From an uncultured Mesorhizobium sp. (GTDB taxonomy: Bacteria > Pseudomonadota > Alphaproteobacteria > Rhizobiales > Rhizobiaceae): a stretch of 64,000 nt of DNA. The notes beneath the pieces were generated by a model. The model was not told the DNA's origin and did no database searches. It saw only the letters and a list, made by a program, of their open reading frames with translations. The stretch is taken from positions 1 through 64,000 of the forward strand of contig CALFXR010000221.1 of the NCBI GenBank assembly GCA_937958475.1. Reading direction: 5' to 3'. A program made the translations under genes and the position numbers. Positions 46,767 to 56,511 of this stretch are shown here, in pieces. The first letter of the stretch is position 1; each line of letters starts with the position of its first letter.

Positions 46767-46789
46767 TCCTCCGGGACACCGCCGGAGGA
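46767..46789 (+). promoter_or_regulatory. Hairpin covering the ribosome site of the quinone oxidoreductase gene
   Basis: TCCTCCGG (46767-46774) pairs perfectly with CCGGAGGA (46782-46789) around a 7-base loop. The right arm contains the Shine-Dalgarno GGAGGA, so the fold would hide it if the transcript starts upstream. Confidence 0.55.
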
Positions 46790-46795
46790 CGCGAT

Positions 46796-47770
46796 ATGAA
46801 AGCTGCATGGTATGAGCGCAATGGTGCGGCGCGCGAGGTTCTCGTCGTCGGCGAGATGCCGACGCCCGAGCCCGGACCCGGCGAGGTCCGTGTCAGGCTG
46901 CACGTCTCGGGCGCCAATCCCTCGGATGTGAAGAGCCGGCGCGGCCGGCCTCCCGCCTTTCCCCGCATCGTGCCCCACAGCGACGGTGCCGGCATCATCG
47001 ACGCAGCCGGCGATGGCGTTGGCAAAGGCCGAATCGGCGAGCGCGTGTGGATCTGGAACGGCCAGTGGAAGCGGGCATTCGGCACGGCTGCCGAATACAT
47101 CGTCGTCCCCGAAGCCCAGGCCGTTCCGCTAGACGAGCGGACCGACTTCGACGCAGGCGCGTGCATGGGCATTCCCGGTCTGACCGCGATGCAGGCGGTG
47201 CGACTCGCCGAGCCGTGCGAAGGCAAGACGATCCTGGTCACCGGTGCGGCGGCCGCGGTCGGCCACTACGTCACCCAGATCGCGACGTTGCGCGGAGCAC
47301 GTGTCATCGGCACGGCATCGGCCGAGCGTGCCGACCATGCGCGGGCCGCGGGTGCTGCTGAAATCATCGATTACAAATCCGAGGACGTCGCCGCGCGGGT
47401 CAAGGAACTCACCGGCGGCCGCGGCGCCGACGCAATCATCGACATGGATTTCTCCACGACGGTGAAGCTCCTGCCGGAAGGCGCTCTCGCGCCGCACGGC
47501 AAGCTGATCTGCTACGGCTCGAACGTCGCGGCGGACATTCCGGTCAACTTCCCGGCCATGCTGTGGGGCAGCGTCACGCTGCAGATGTTCCTCGTCTACG
47601 AACTGACGCCGGCCGACCGCGTTGCGGCTGTCGCCGATCTTCGGGCGCTGCTGCGCGAGGGCCGGTTGCGCCACACGATCGGCGCGCGGTACCCGCTCGA
47701 CGCGATCGCAGAAGCCCACGAGGCGGTCGAGGGCGGCAGGGTCATCGGCAATGTGGTTCTCGACGTGTAG
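46796..47770 (+). CDS. NADPH:quinone reductase / zinc-type alcohol dehydrogenase-like protein
   Basis: This 324-residue medium-chain reductase of the zeta-crystallin/QOR type lacks the zinc-binding cysteine cluster of true alcohol dehydrogenases. The N-terminal MKAAWYERNGAAREVLVVGE and NADPH-binding TGAAAAVGHYVTQIATLRGA (about 144-163) are typical. Its role is probably reduction of quinones or enones, but the specific substrate is unknown. The ATG at 46796 has GGAGGA at 46784-46789, which can be locked in a hairpin. The open frame further upstream is a shadow of the divergent EamA gene. Confidence 0.85.
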   Translation: MKAAWYERNGAAREVLVVGEMPTPEPGPGEVRVRLHVSGANPSDVKSRRGRPPAFPRIVPHSDGAGIIDAAGDGVGKGRIGERVWIWNGQWKRAFGTAAEYIVVPEAQAVPLDERTDFDAGACMGIPGLTAMQAVRLAEPCEGKTILVTGAAAAVGHYVTQIATLRGARVIGTASAERADHARAAGAAEIIDYKSEDVAARVKELTGGRGADAIIDMDFSTTVKLLPEGALAPHGKLICYGSNVAADIPVNFPAMLWGSVTLQMFLVYELTPADRVAAVADLRALLREGRLRHTIGARYPLDAIAEAHEAVEGGRVIGNVVLDV

Positions 47771-47809
47771 TGAATTCGGCACAAAGCCGGCGACGCAGGA
47801 AGACGCGCT

Positions 47810-48373
47810 TCAACTCGTGTAGGCTTTGATCGCCTTCCGGATCGCCTTGTTCGCGCGTTCGATGCTGAACACCGACCGCTTCCAGGCGCCAAGCCATTCC
47901 TTGATCTCGTCGTGTTCCGGATCATCAGGATCAGCCAAGGTTTCCAACATCGCCTCGAAACCGGGCGGCCCGCCACAATCATCCGGCGGGCACGCGTTTT
48001 CGCCTGCCAAGCAACGCGGGGGCTTGTCGCCGGTCGCGATCGGCCTCTCGGCGACGACTTCGACCTCGTGCCACCAGTCATCGCCGAAATCGTACTGGAA
48101 ACCGAAGCGGATGCCGGTGGAGAGGACATCGCCAGCCAGGACGCCCTCCATATCGAGGCTGTCTTCGGAATCCATTTCGTCGTCGAACTTGATGTCGTAG
48201 CGTCCGCCCTCGAACTCGAAAGCGAACATGTGGCTGGCGTGCCATCCCATAGCACCGATGATCGCGGCGCCGATTTCAAAGAGCGGCATGTCGTCGGAAA
48301 CCGTCATCACGCGCCAGACGGTCGGCTCCACGTCGAGGAGCGTCACTTTCAACTCGAAAAGTCTGCGGACCAT
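47810..48373 (-). CDS. Plasmid pRiA4b ORF-3 family protein
   Basis: This 187-residue cytosolic protein has the pRiA4b ORF-3-like fold: FELKVTLLDVEPTVWRVMTV, GAAIIGAMGWHASHMFAFEF, FQYDFGDDWWHEVEVV and CLAGENACPPDDCGGPPGFE (about residues 115-134). The last motif, with three Cys, is characteristic. Proteins of this family occur on plasmids, in transposon remnants (IS1096 passenger) and on chromosomes; no function is established. There is no transposase or terminal repeat nearby. The ATG at 48373 (MVRRLFELKV) fits better than 48412. Confidence 0.85.
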   Translation of the reverse strand: MVRRLFELKVTLLDVEPTVWRVMTVSDDMPLFEIGAAIIGAMGWHASHMFAFEFEGGRYDIKFDDEMDSEDSLDMEGVLAGDVLSTGIRFGFQYDFGDDWWHEVEVVAERPIATGDKPPRCLAGENACPPDDCGGPPGFEAMLETLADPDDPEHDEIKEWLGAWKRSVFSIERANKAIRKAIKAYTS

Positions 48374-48417
48374 ACCCTCCCCCTTCTCCGGATTCGGGAA
48401 CAGTCTCGGCAATCCAT

Positions 48418-49866
48418 CTACCTGAAGTCAAATGCCGAAAGCCCTGTCACCATCTCGTCCAGGCCGAGCGGGCGGGTGATGGGCGGCTCGGCCCGCGCCA
48501 GGCAACCCGACCGCTCGCACAACCGGCAGGCGGGACCGACCTGAACCGCCGAGACCTGGCCCGGCTTGCCGCCCGAAGCCGGCGACACGGCTGGCAGCGC
48601 CGCGCCGTAGACGATCTCGTCGCGGAAACCGATGTCGCAGCCGAGCAGCAGCGCCGTGCGCCGCGGCCGCTCGTTGAACGCGCCCTGCGGCCCCTCCAGC
48701 GTCCGCGCCACGGTCAGGAACTCGGCCCCGTCGGGCATCTCGACCGCCTCCACCAGGATCTGCCCCGGCTGGCCGAAGGCGGCGTGCAGGGCGAGCTTCG
48801 GGCAACCGCCGCCGAAGCGGCTCTGCGGAAAGCCCTGGGCGCCCGCCTTGCGGAAGCGGTGGCCGGCATTGTCGACCTCGAGCATGAAGAAGGGCACGCC
48901 GGATGCGCCAGGCCGCTGCAGCATGGTCAGCCGGTTCGCGGCCTGCTCGAAGGAGACGCCGAAGCGCGAACGCAGCACGTCGACGTCATAGCGCGCCCGG
49001 ATCGCCGCCGCCTGGAAGGCCGGATAAGGCATCATCAGCGCATGCGCGGCGTAGCGGCCGAGTTCGAAGCGCGCCAGCCGCCGCGCCTCGTCGGAGGACA
49101 GCTTCAGCGCCTGTATCTCTCCCGCCACCGCCACAGTCATGCGGATGAGGCAGGCCTCCATGGCCACCTCGCGCAACTGGTCGAAGGGCGACAGGCGCTC
49201 CGACAGGAACAGGCGCTGCGAATGGCGGTCGTAGCGGCGCCGCCAGTTGGGCATGGTCGAGACCGGCAGGGCCTTGACGACGATGCCGTACTCGCGCTTC
49301 AGCCAGGCCTTCAGCGCGCCGAACAGGTCGTCGCCAGGCTCGAGCAAAGCGTGGAAAGCCTCGGCCTCGGCCTCGATGTTGGCGAAGTGATTGGGCCTGC
49401 GTTCGAAGATCTCGTGAACCTCGTCGATCGGCAGGCGCGCCGCCGACAGCGCCGTCGTACGCCCTTCCCTGGCGAGCAGCTCCGACAGGTCGGACAGGCG
49501 CTCCGCCTGTTCGCGATAGGCGCGGAACAGCTTGACCATTGCCGCCGCGGCGTTTGGCGCCGCTTCGGCCACCTCGACCAGCTCCTGGTCGCCGGGCAGT
49601 TCGCCGGCCAGCAGAGGATCGGCGAATACCTCGCGCAGCGCGGCGATCGACCCACCGGCCTCCCCATGGAGTTCCTCCGGCTCGACCTTGTAGACCGATG
49701 CGAGCTTGAGGATGAGCTGCACGGTCAGCGGCCGCTGGTTGCGCTCGATCAGGTTGAGATAGGACGGTGAGATGCCGAGCCCTTCGGCCATTGCCGTCTG
49801 GGTCAGTCCCTTCTGGTTGCGGATGCGCCGGATCCGCGGTCCCGCGAAGATCTTCTGTTCGGCCAC
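48418..49866 (-). CDS. Short-chain fatty acyl regulator (RamB/PccR/ScfR type, XRE HTH)
   Basis: This 482-residue regulator has an N-terminal XRE helix-turn-helix (LTQTAMAEGLGISPSYLNLI, about residues 21-40), a middle region resembling ImmA/IrrE peptidases but without the HExxH zinc motif, and a C-terminal domain with CRLCERSGC, the mark of the short-chain fatty acyl regulator (ScfR) family. Members sense acyl-CoA and control acetate, propionate and glyoxylate genes (RamB, PccR, MccR). The GTG start at 49866, with AGGGGAG upstream, gives the common N-terminus MAEQKIFAGPRIRRIR. It is divergent from isocitrate lyase, so it very probably controls aceA. Confidence 0.9.
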   Translation of the reverse strand: MAEQKIFAGPRIRRIRNQKGLTQTAMAEGLGISPSYLNLIERNQRPLTVQLILKLASVYKVEPEELHGEAGGSIAALREVFADPLLAGELPGDQELVEVAEAAPNAAAAMVKLFRAYREQAERLSDLSELLAREGRTTALSAARLPIDEVHEIFERRPNHFANIEAEAEAFHALLEPGDDLFGALKAWLKREYGIVVKALPVSTMPNWRRRYDRHSQRLFLSERLSPFDQLREVAMEACLIRMTVAVAGEIQALKLSSDEARRLARFELGRYAAHALMMPYPAFQAAAIRARYDVDVLRSRFGVSFEQAANRLTMLQRPGASGVPFFMLEVDNAGHRFRKAGAQGFPQSRFGGGCPKLALHAAFGQPGQILVEAVEMPDGAEFLTVARTLEGPQGAFNERPRRTALLLGCDIGFRDEIVYGAALPAVSPASGGKPGQVSAVQVGPACRLCERSGCLARAEPPITRPLGLDEMVTGLSAFDFR

Positions 49867-49911
49867 CAAGCCACTCCCCTGTCTCGAACCGCCCGCCAAG
49901 TCTGTTACAAC

Positions 49912-49920
49912 ATTTACATT
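49912..49920. promoter_or_regulatory. ATTTACATT, left member of an inverted pair between ScfR and aceA
   Basis: This nine-base sequence is the exact reverse complement of AATGTAAAT at 50008-50016. One copy lies 46-54 bases upstream of the ScfR start and the other 68-76 bases upstream of the aceA start, so each may serve its own gene. ScfR is a candidate binder. Confidence 0.4.
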
Positions 49921-49998
49921 TTGACAAGCCGGCTCCGTCAAAGACAAGACAGGCTAACCCTTATATCGCGGAACTTTCTACGATTTTCCTCGATTATT

Positions 49999-50009
49999 TT
50001 GCAGTGCAA
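49999..50009. promoter_or_regulatory. TTGCAGTGCAA palindrome before aceA
   Basis: TTGC-AGT-GCAA is a perfect inverted repeat with the same half-sites and spacing as the sites before the small DUF1127 gene. It lies 75-85 bases before the isocitrate lyase ATG. Confidence 0.55.
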
Positions 50010-50016
50010 TGTAAAT
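50008..50016. promoter_or_regulatory. AATGTAAAT, right member of the inverted pair before aceA
   Basis: Exact reverse complement of the site at 49912-49920, overlapping the end of the TTGCAGTGCAA palindrome by two bases. Confidence 0.4.
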
Positions 50017-50083
50017 CACTTCACACAGGGCGGGCGCAAACCCGTTGTGACAACCCCGACCAAACTTGCAAGCGGAGTTCCCA

Positions 50084-51373
<1,290 letters not shown>

Positions 51374-51385
51374 CGTACGGAATCC

Positions 51386-51409
51386 CCCGGCGGGGCCTGC
51401 CCCGCCGGG
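51386..51409 (+). other. GC hairpin between aceA and the small downstream gene
   Basis: CCCGGCGGGGC (51386-51396) pairs perfectly with GCCCCGCCGGG (51399-51409). The loop is tight and no T-tract follows, so it may be an attenuator or mRNA-stability element rather than a full terminator. Confidence 0.5.
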
Positions 51410-51481
51410 ACCGGGCATGCTAATGCTCCGGGAAGAAGATCGAGGAAACGCCCGAAGGGCAAGGAACCGAGGAGAAGACCG

Positions 51482-51724
51482 ATGGCACCGCGCACCCGAG
51501 TCAAGGAACGGGCCGAAGAGCAGGCTACGACGATGTCGGCCGACCAGCAGGCGGCGATCCGCATCGTCGCCAACGACCTGCACCGCCTCAACCAGTCGGT
51601 GATGAAGGCCGTCGACGCCGGCGTCTCGGTCGAACTGGTACGCTCGGCACGCCATCACGGAGGCGATGGCAATTGGGGCGACCTCCTCATCCCGGTGATC
51701 GTGACGCAGACTTCGAACGGCTGA
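51482..51724 (+). CDS. Small conserved-looking protein downstream of isocitrate lyase
   Basis: I do not recognise this 80-residue soluble protein. It starts with a basic stretch (MAPRTRVKERAEEQAT), then a helical core AIRIVANDLHRLNQSVMKAV and ends with HGGDGNWGDLLIPVIVTQTS. There are no Cys and no membrane segment. AGGAG eight bases before the ATG supports translation. An internal ATG at 51533 is possible. It sits 108 bases after aceA with a hairpin in between and a terminator after it, so it may be expressed together with the glyoxylate shunt. Function unknown. Confidence 0.65.
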   Translation: MAPRTRVKERAEEQATTMSADQQAAIRIVANDLHRLNQSVMKAVDAGVSVELVRSARHHGGDGNWGDLLIPVIVTQTSNG

Positions 51725-51745
51725 TCCCTTTCGCCGACAAGGTCT

Positions 51746-51776
51746 TGCCCGGGCGTCGCGAAGCGGCGCCCGGGCA
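51746..51776 (+). terminator. Terminator after the aceA-associated small gene
   Basis: TGCCCGGGCG (51746-51755) pairs perfectly with CGCCCGGGCA (51767-51776), followed by TTCGTTTTGG. Confidence 0.75.
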
Positions 51777-51857
51777 TTCGTTTTGGGCCCTTTGCCCAGA
51801 TGCACGCGTACCAGGTTCTACTCTTGTCTTATTGTTCCGGAGCGAATAGTTTGTCTT

Positions 51858-51863
51858 TATAAT
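51858..51863 (+). promoter_or_regulatory. Possible -10 box TATAAT before the receiver-like gene
   Basis: A perfect TATAAT lies in the AT-rich gap before the receiver-like gene, 115 bases before its likely ATG. No good -35 hexamer is found at 17 bases; TTGTTC at 51832-51837 is 20 bases away. Apart from this and the terminator, the gap 51725-51978 looks empty. Confidence 0.35.
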
Positions 51864-51978
51864 ATTCCGGCGGCGCAACGTTGATCCCCCCACATCGCCA
51901 GCCCACGGAATGGATCCTCCGCAAACGGAACACGACATGTCGGCGTCTCTTTTCGGCCCGAGCAGGGGAAGCGGGATC

Positions 51979-52386
51979 ATGGCTGGGTTCGCGGCGAACG
52001 ACGACGTGAACTTCAATCATGTGCTCGTCGTCGGCAGATCGCCCGTCAATTGCGTGGTCGTTTCCAAGATCGTCGAGCGCTCGGGCCTGCGGTCGGTCTG
52101 CGAGACCCCGGAGAAGGCGATCGAGTTGCTGTTCAGCCTGAGGCCGGGAACCCTCGTCCTGGACGGAGGGCCGACCAACCGCGACTGCCACGAAGTGCTG
52201 GCCCGCGTCGAGGCCCATCGCCGTGCCACGGGGCGCCGGGTGCCGGCCGTGATCCTCCTGTCGACGCGCGACATGCTCGGCGACGACTTCCCCGACAGTG
52301 CCATCGATGCCGTGGTCGCCAAGCCGTTCACGCCGGAATCGCTGCAGCCCGTCGTCGAGAGCCTGTTGCGCAGAATCCGCGGCTGA
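51979..52386 (+). CDS. Degenerate response-regulator receiver domain protein
   Basis: This single receiver-like protein of about 135 residues has the receiver pattern HVLVVGRSPVNCVVVSKIVE (about 14-33), TLVLDGGPTNRD with a candidate phospho-Asp (Asp62), VILLSTRD (Ser95) and VVAKPFTPESL with the conserved Lys (Lys115). The acidic pair that normally follows the first strand is Gly-Arg (19-20), so Mg2+ binding and normal phosphorylation are doubtful. The ATG at 51979 has AGGGGA nine bases upstream. The in-frame ATGs at 51937 and 51910 have poorer ribosome sites. No kinase or output domain adjoins it. Confidence 0.75.
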   Translation: MAGFAANDDVNFNHVLVVGRSPVNCVVVSKIVERSGLRSVCETPEKAIELLFSLRPGTLVLDGGPTNRDCHEVLARVEAHRRATGRRVPAVILLSTRDMLGDDFPDSAIDAVVAKPFTPESLQPVVESLLRRIRG

Positions 52387-52502
52387 GCGCGGACAACGTC
52401 CGGGCTCGACACGGATGGCCCGCGGCGGCCAGTTTTAGTCCCTCTTCCCATTCATGATGCCGCGCGGCTATAGTCACATATCCGAAACATCTCTGGTGAT
52501 TG

Positions 52503-53936
52503 ATGCCTCCCGCAAAGAAGGAAGTCCGCACGGCGAGCCGCGGAGGCCGCGCGCGTACGCCCCAATACGTCAAGAATTTCCGCGGCGTGAAGAATTGGAA
52601 CGAAGCGCGAGCCTGGCTTGAGTGGCGCGGAATCGAAGACATCGAGTGCATCACCCCCGACCAGGCGGGAGTCGCGCGCGGCAAGATGATGCCGTCGAAG
52701 AAGTTCACCTCGAACACGTCGCTGGCGCTGCCGTCGGCCGTATTCATGACGACGATTTCGGGCGGCTACCCGGAGGATGGCAACGGCTTCCGCTATCCCG
52801 AGGACGACGGCGACTTGAAGATGGCGCCGGATCTTTCCACACTGTCGGAAGTACCGTGGGAGACCGACCCCACCGCGCAGGTGATCTGCGACCTCGTCCA
52901 CCAGGACGGAGGCAACGTAGACTTCACACCGCGCAACCTGCTCAAGCATGTGCTCGCCGCCTATGCCGAGCGTGGCCTGAAGCCGGTGGTGGCGCCCGAG
53001 ATCGAGTTCTATCTCGTGCGAAAAAACCCGGATCCGGACTATCCCCTGACACCGCCCGTAGGCCGGTCCGGCCGGCCGATCGGCGGCGGCGCCGGTTATT
53101 CGATCGCCGGCGTCAACGAGTTCGACGAATTGATCGACGACATATACCATTTCTCCGAGCGGCAGGGGCTGGAGATCGACACGCTGATCCACGAGGAAGG
53201 CGCCGGTCAGTTGGAGATCAACCTCAGGCATGGCGATCCCGTCGAACTCGCCGACCAGGTGTTCCTGTTCAAGCGCACCATCCGCGAGGCGGCGCTGAAG
53301 CACGACACTTACGCCACCTTCATGGCGAAGCCGATCCAGGGCCAGCCCGGTTCGGCCATGCATATCCACCAGTCGATCCTCGACAGGAAGACCGGCCGCA
53401 ACATCTTCACCGCGGAAGATGGTTCCGAGACCGAGGCGTTCTTCCACTTCATCGGCGGTATGCAGAAACACGTGCCGAACGCGCTGGTGATGATGGCTCC
53501 CTATGTGAATTCTTACCGCCGCCTGACGCAGGCGGCCTCTGCGCCGGTCAACAACAAATGGGGCTACGACAACCGCACGACCGCCTTCCGCGTGCCCCGC
53601 TCCGACCCGGCCGCCCGTCGAGTCGAGAACCGCATACCGTCGTCGGACGCCAATCCCTATCTCGCGCTGGCCGCCTCGCTCGCATGCGGCCTGATCGGAC
53701 TGATCAACAAGTTGCCGGCGGAAGACCCGGTGCTGACGACGGCCAATGAGGACGAGATCGACCTGCCGCGCGGCTTGCTCGAAGCCGTCGACATGTTCGA
53801 GAACGACCCGGAACTGCGCAATATGCTCGGCGACGCCTTCGTCTCCACCTATGCGGCGATCAAGAAGGCCGAGTTCGAGACCTTTATGGAGGTGATCAGC
53901 CCCTGGGAGCGGGAATTCCTGCTGTTGAACGTGTGA
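52503..53936 (+). CDS. puuA: Glutamine synthetase family protein (gamma-glutamylpolyamine synthetase-like)
   Basis: This 477-residue member of the GS superfamily has LKPVVAPEIEFYLVRKNPDP, HEEGAGQLEINLRHGDPVEL, TFMAKPIQGQPGSAMHIHQS, NKWGYDNRTTAFRVPRSDPA and RRVENRIPSSDANPYLALAA, the catalytic and metal-binding stretches of the PuuA branch. It is followed 94 bases later by puuB, so it most likely ligates glutamate to putrescine (or a similar amine) in the gamma-glutamyl pathway. I take the ATG at 52503 as start. The TTG just before it adds one residue only. Confidence 0.86.
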   Translation: MPPAKKEVRTASRGGRARTPQYVKNFRGVKNWNEARAWLEWRGIEDIECITPDQAGVARGKMMPSKKFTSNTSLALPSAVFMTTISGGYPEDGNGFRYPEDDGDLKMAPDLSTLSEVPWETDPTAQVICDLVHQDGGNVDFTPRNLLKHVLAAYAERGLKPVVAPEIEFYLVRKNPDPDYPLTPPVGRSGRPIGGGAGYSIAGVNEFDELIDDIYHFSERQGLEIDTLIHEEGAGQLEINLRHGDPVELADQVFLFKRTIREAALKHDTYATFMAKPIQGQPGSAMHIHQSILDRKTGRNIFTAEDGSETEAFFHFIGGMQKHVPNALVMMAPYVNSYRRLTQAASAPVNNKWGYDNRTTAFRVPRSDPAARRVENRIPSSDANPYLALAASLACGLIGLINKLPAEDPVLTTANEDEIDLPRGLLEAVDMFENDPELRNMLGDAFVSTYAAIKKAEFETFMEVISPWEREFLLLNV

Positions 53937-54030
53937 TGAACCGGTCGTCGTTCGCCCATCGTCGGTCGACGCGAAATAGTGACCACAGGAATTTTCCGAC
54001 CGACGACCGCCGAGCAACGACCGACAGTCC

Positions 54031-55317
54031 ATGACCTATCTCTCCCCCATCTCCCCCGGCTTCTCCTGGTACGAGGAGACGGCCGGGCCGCGCCCGACCT
54101 ATCCTTCTCTCGACGGCGATTGCACGACGGACGTCGTTGTCGTCGGGGGCGGCTTCACTGGGCTCTCCGCAGCCGTGAACCTCGCCAAGTCGGGTACCAA
54201 CGTCGTGCTCATCGAAGCTCACCGCTTCGGCGACGGCGCTTCGGGGCGCAACGGCGGACAGTTCGGCACCGGACAGCGGGCCTGGGTCGAGGAGCTCGAG
54301 GCTGAACTCGGGTTCACCCGGGCCAAGGCTCTGTTCGATCTCGCCGAAGAGGCCAAGGCCTACGTCATCGACTTCAGCGCCACGCACGGCATCGATATCG
54401 ACTACGTGCCCGGGCAACTGTCCGTGGTCCACAAGAAGCGCTACCTCGACGATTACCGCCGGCACGCCGAGATCATGGCGACCCGCTTCGGCTATCCGCA
54501 CATCAGCTTCATGGACGCGACCGAGACCGCCCGACGGCTGGGATCGGACCGCTTCTTCGGTGGCAACCGCGACACCGGCACCGGGCACATCCATCCGCTG
54601 AAGCTCGTCGTCGGCACCGCCCGCGTGGCGGCCGAGGCAGGCGCCAGGCTCCACGAAATGACCAGGGCACTGAAGATCGAGTCACGCGGCGGCAAGGTCG
54701 TGGTGACGACGCCGACGGGAACGATCAGCGCTGCCAAGGGTCTGCTCGCGGTCAACGCCTATGGCGGCGACCTCGAACCGGTGAGTGCGGCACACGTCAT
54801 GCCGATCGGCTCCTTCATCGGAGCGACCGTGCCGCTCGGGTCCGACAGCCCGGTCATTCCCGGCGGCGAATCGGTCGACGATTCGCGCTTTGTCGTCCGC
54901 TACTTCCGCAAGTCGAAGGACGGGCGGCTGCTGTTCGGCGGACGCGAGATCTACGCGGCGAAAGATCCGAAGGACATCCACATCCACATCCGCCGGCAGA
55001 TTACGGAGATCTATCCGGCACTGAAGGATGTCGAAATCACCCATGGCTGGGGCGGCTTCGTCGGCATCACCATGCCGCGTAAGCCCTATGTTCGCGAAGT
55101 CATGCCCAACGTGATCTCGGCGGGCGGCTATTCCGGTCATGGCGTGATGCTGTCCAACTTCGTCGGCAAGCTCTACGCCGAGACCGTGGCCGGCAACCGC
55201 GACCGGCTGCGCCTGCTCGAGGACCTGAAGATACCGCCCTTCCCGGGCGGCCGACGCCTGCGCGCGCCGCTGCTGTTCCTCGCGCTCAACTGGTTCGCGC
55301 TGCGCGACCGGCTTTGA
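54031..55317 (+). CDS. puuB: Gamma-glutamylputrescine oxidase
   Basis: This 428-residue FAD-dependent amine oxidase (DAO family) oxidises gamma-glutamylputrescine to the aldehyde in polyamine breakdown. The N-terminal LSPISPGFSWYEETAGPRPT is typical of PuuB, followed by the FAD-binding VVVVGGGFTGLSAAVNLAKS (about 32-51) and GDGASGRNGGQFGTGQR (about 69-85). C-terminal GWGGFVGITMPRKPYVREVM and SAGGYSGHGVMLSNFVGKLY hold the second FAD-binding part. The gene follows the GS-like puuA. It ends three bases before the convergent nhaA stop. Confidence 0.9.
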   Translation: MTYLSPISPGFSWYEETAGPRPTYPSLDGDCTTDVVVVGGGFTGLSAAVNLAKSGTNVVLIEAHRFGDGASGRNGGQFGTGQRAWVEELEAELGFTRAKALFDLAEEAKAYVIDFSATHGIDIDYVPGQLSVVHKKRYLDDYRRHAEIMATRFGYPHISFMDATETARRLGSDRFFGGNRDTGTGHIHPLKLVVGTARVAAEAGARLHEMTRALKIESRGGKVVVTTPTGTISAAKGLLAVNAYGGDLEPVSAAHVMPIGSFIGATVPLGSDSPVIPGGESVDDSRFVVRYFRKSKDGRLLFGGREIYAAKDPKDIHIHIRRQITEIYPALKDVEITHGWGGFVGITMPRKPYVREVMPNVISAGGYSGHGVMLSNFVGKLYAETVAGNRDRLRLLEDLKIPPFPGGRRLRAPLLFLALNWFALRDRL

Positions 55318-55320
55318 CGT

Positions 55321-56511
55321 CTAGCCCTCGTCGAGATTGGGTGCCGGCTTCGGTCCGAAATAGAGCACCAGCGAGCCGAGTACGGCGGCGGCGAACGAAC
55401 CGCTGAGAATGCCGATCTTGACCTCTTCCTGCAGAGTTTCGTTGCCGGCGAAGGCGAGCAGGCCGATGAACAGGCTCATCGTGAAGCCGATGCCGCAGAG
55501 CAGCGCGACGCCGAGCAGGTGGCTCCAGCCGGAGTTCGCCGGCATCGCCGCAAAGCCGGTGCGGATCGCCACATAGGCGGTGCCGAAGACACCGATCAGC
55601 TTGCCGAAGACCAGCCCGAAGGCAACGCCCAGCGTCAGCGGTTCGACCAGGGCTCCCAGCGTCATGCCCGCGAAGGAGACCCCGGCGTTGGCGAAGCCGA
55701 AGATCGGGATGACGACAAACGGCACGAAACCGTGGAGCAGGTGCTCGAGCCGGTGCAGCGGCGACGCCTCGAGGTCGTGGGCGATGCCGGGCGCACGGCG
55801 AAGCGGGATGGTCAGCGCCAGCGCGACCCCGGCGAGCGTCGCATGCACGCCCGACTTCAGCACCACGAACCACAGGACCGCGCCGATCGCCAGATAGAGC
55901 CAGAGCCTCGTCACGCCGAACCTGTTCATCGCGGTCAGGAGGACCAGGATCGCCACCGCCGCCCCGAGATAGGCGAGCGACAGGCCGCTCGTGTAGAACA
56001 GCGCGATGATGATGACCGCGCCGAGATCGTCGATGATGGCGAGCGCGGTGAGGAAGACCTTCAGCGCCGCCGGGACGCGATTGCCGAGCAGCGACAGCAC
56101 GCCGAGTGCGAACGCGATGTCGGTCGCCGTCGGGATCGCCCAGCCGCGGATCGTCTCCGGGTGGTCGTAGTTGAGCGCGACATAGATGAGCGCCGGCACC
56201 ACCATGCCGCCGGCGGCCGCGACGCCCGGCAGGATTCGCCGCGGCCATGTCGACAACTGGCCGTCGAGCATCTCGCGTTTGATCTCGGCGCCGACCAGCA
56301 GGAAGAAGATCGCCATCAGCCCGTCGTTGATCCAGTGCGACAGGCTGAGCGGGCCGACATAGGCGTGAAGGGCATCGAAGTAATAGGCGGACAGCGGCGA
56401 GTTCGCCACAAGGAGCGCGGCCACCGCCGCGGCCATCAGGACGAGGCCGCCTGACGCCTCGCTGTCGATGAACTCCCTGAATATGGAAACCTGGCGGCGC
56501 TCAGTCGTCAT
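55321..56511 (-). CDS. nhaA: Na+/H+ antiporter NhaA
   Basis: This 396-residue inner-membrane antiporter exchanges two protons for one Na+ and controls pH and sodium. It has about twelve hydrophobic helices. Catalytic parts are visible: [20 protein letters not shown] (Asp133 region) and [20 protein letters not shown] with the double Asp (Asp163-164 of E. coli). [20 protein letters not shown] near the N-terminus is highly conserved. The ATG at 56511 starts [20 protein letters not shown]. It is probably monocistronic. Its end almost touches the end of puuB. Confidence 0.95.
   Translation of the reverse strand: MTTERRQVSIFREFIDSEASGGLVLMAAAVAALLVANSPLSAYYFDALHAYVGPLSLSHWINDGLMAIFFLLVGAEIKREMLDGQLSTWPRRILPGVAAAGGMVVPALIYVALNYDHPETIRGWAIPTATDIAFALGVLSLLGNRVPAALKVFLTALAIIDDLGAVIIIALFYTSGLSLAYLGAAVAILVLLTAMNRFGVTRLWLYLAIGAVLWFVVLKSGVHATLAGVALALTIPLRRAPGIAHDLEASPLHRLEHLLHGFVPFVVIPIFGFANAGVSFAGMTLGALVEPLTLGVAFGLVFGKLIGVFGTAYVAIRTGFAAMPANSGWSHLLGVALLCGIGFTMSLFIGLLAFAGNETLQEEVKIGILSGSFAAAVLGSLVLYFGPKPAPNLDEG

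Noticed and set aside
47810..48373. pRiA4b ORF-3 gene as a sign of a mobile element
   Set aside because: No transposase, inverted repeats or composition change around it. The family is also common on chromosomes.
48418..49866. ScfR regulator as an active ImmA/IrrE zinc peptidase
   Set aside because: The middle domain has no HExxH motif, so only the fold may be kept.
49921..49926. TTGACA as the -35 box of aceA
   Set aside because: A perfect -35 hexamer, but no -10-like sequence lies 16-18 bases downstream on the plus strand.
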